Positions 63,967 through 64,000 of a stretch of DNA of 64,000 bases are shown piece by piece. The notes below the pieces were generated by a model, which ran no database searches, was not told where the DNA came from, and saw nothing but the letters and a program-made list of their open reading frames with translations. The DNA comes from Deltaproteobacteria bacterium (GTDB lineage: Bacteria > Desulfobacterota > Syntrophia > Syntrophales > UBA2210). The stretch is from contig JAFGTS010000045.1 in assembly GCA_016933965.1 (NCBI GenBank), forward strand, positions 27,293-91,292, in the 5' to 3' direction. Each line of letters begins with the position of its first letter. The first letter of the stretch is position 1. A program made the translations under genes and the position numbers.

Positions 63967-64000
63967 CCCATAACTGCTTAAAAATACTGGATTCCGTGTC

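Noticed and set aside
1..64000. CRISPR array, prophage or integrative element
   Set aside because: No regularly spaced direct repeats, integrases, capsid or transposase genes were seen; the tRNA-Gly is intact and not followed by an integrase.

Overview
The window reads as a chromosomal stretch of a moderately GC-rich Gram-negative anaerobe, most likely a deltaproteobacterium (Desulfobacterota, Syntrophales-like). This is inference from gene content. It carries WaaA and a type IV pilus secretin (outer membrane), the rimP-nusA-infB-DUF503-rbfA-nrnA-truB-rpsO-pnp-dut block, a DUF39 homocysteine-biosynthesis protein, butyrate kinase with phosphotransbutyrylase, an ADP-forming acyl-CoA synthetase subunit, SelA and a DUF1846 protein. 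There is no phage, plasmid, CRISPR or complete insertion sequence; most of the sequence is tightly packed housekeeping DNA.

Layout. 1-830: 3' part of nagZ. 0.9-19.4 kb: a long minus-strand accessory and metabolic region. Read in the direction of transcription it holds def and an M29 aminopeptidase; a triple-PAS diguanylate cyclase; two phosphotransbutyrylase-family genes plus butyrate kinase; a saccharopine-dehydrogenase-family protein; a PaaI-type thioesterase; an acyl-CoA synthetase alpha subunit; DUF1846; a transglutaminase-like protein coupled to a beta-CASP RNase; a methyltransferase; and DUF2156 coupled to a class I-type HMG-CoA reductase. 19.6-24.2 kb, plus strand: HemW-like radical SAM protein, selA, rluD, pgeF. 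A 722-bp gap follows with no convincing gene. 24.9-31.3 kb: rho, rpmE, prfA, prmC, murA, hisD. 31.4 kb: tRNA-Gly(CCC) with a strong terminator. 31.6-41.9 kb: transcription, translation and RNA-decay operon from rimP to dut. 42.1-51.3 kb: DUF39 protein, ftsB, pilMNOPQ and two Ig-like lipoproteins. 51.3-52.3 kb, minus: yhhQ-queF (queuosine). 52.4-59.3 kb, plus: TPR protein, M24 peptidase, gcvH, a LipM/LplA-family gene, hisC, rpsU, LOG protein, holA. 59.4-62.3 kb, minus: NYN nuclease, rpe, glycine-zipper lipoprotein, hisF. 62.6 kb to end: waaA and the start of a dispersed palindromic repeat.

How the genes work together. The minus-strand block from 8.6 to 14.8 kb looks like an acyl-CoA / acyl-phosphate energy module (Ptb, Buk, ACD alpha, thioesterase). 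The pil cluster could place Ig-domain lipoproteins beside the pilus secretin. Three his genes (hisD, hisC, hisF) are scattered rather than in one operon.

Least explained items: a related pair of about 170-bp palindromic (MITE-like) elements 42 kb apart in opposite orientation; a bacterial class I-like HMG-CoA reductase coupled to a soluble DUF2156 acyltransferase; a diguanylate cyclase with three near-identical PAS repeats, each with a conserved Cys motif; an enlarged HolA; and the gap before rho. I did not identify a clearly new defence or biosynthetic system.
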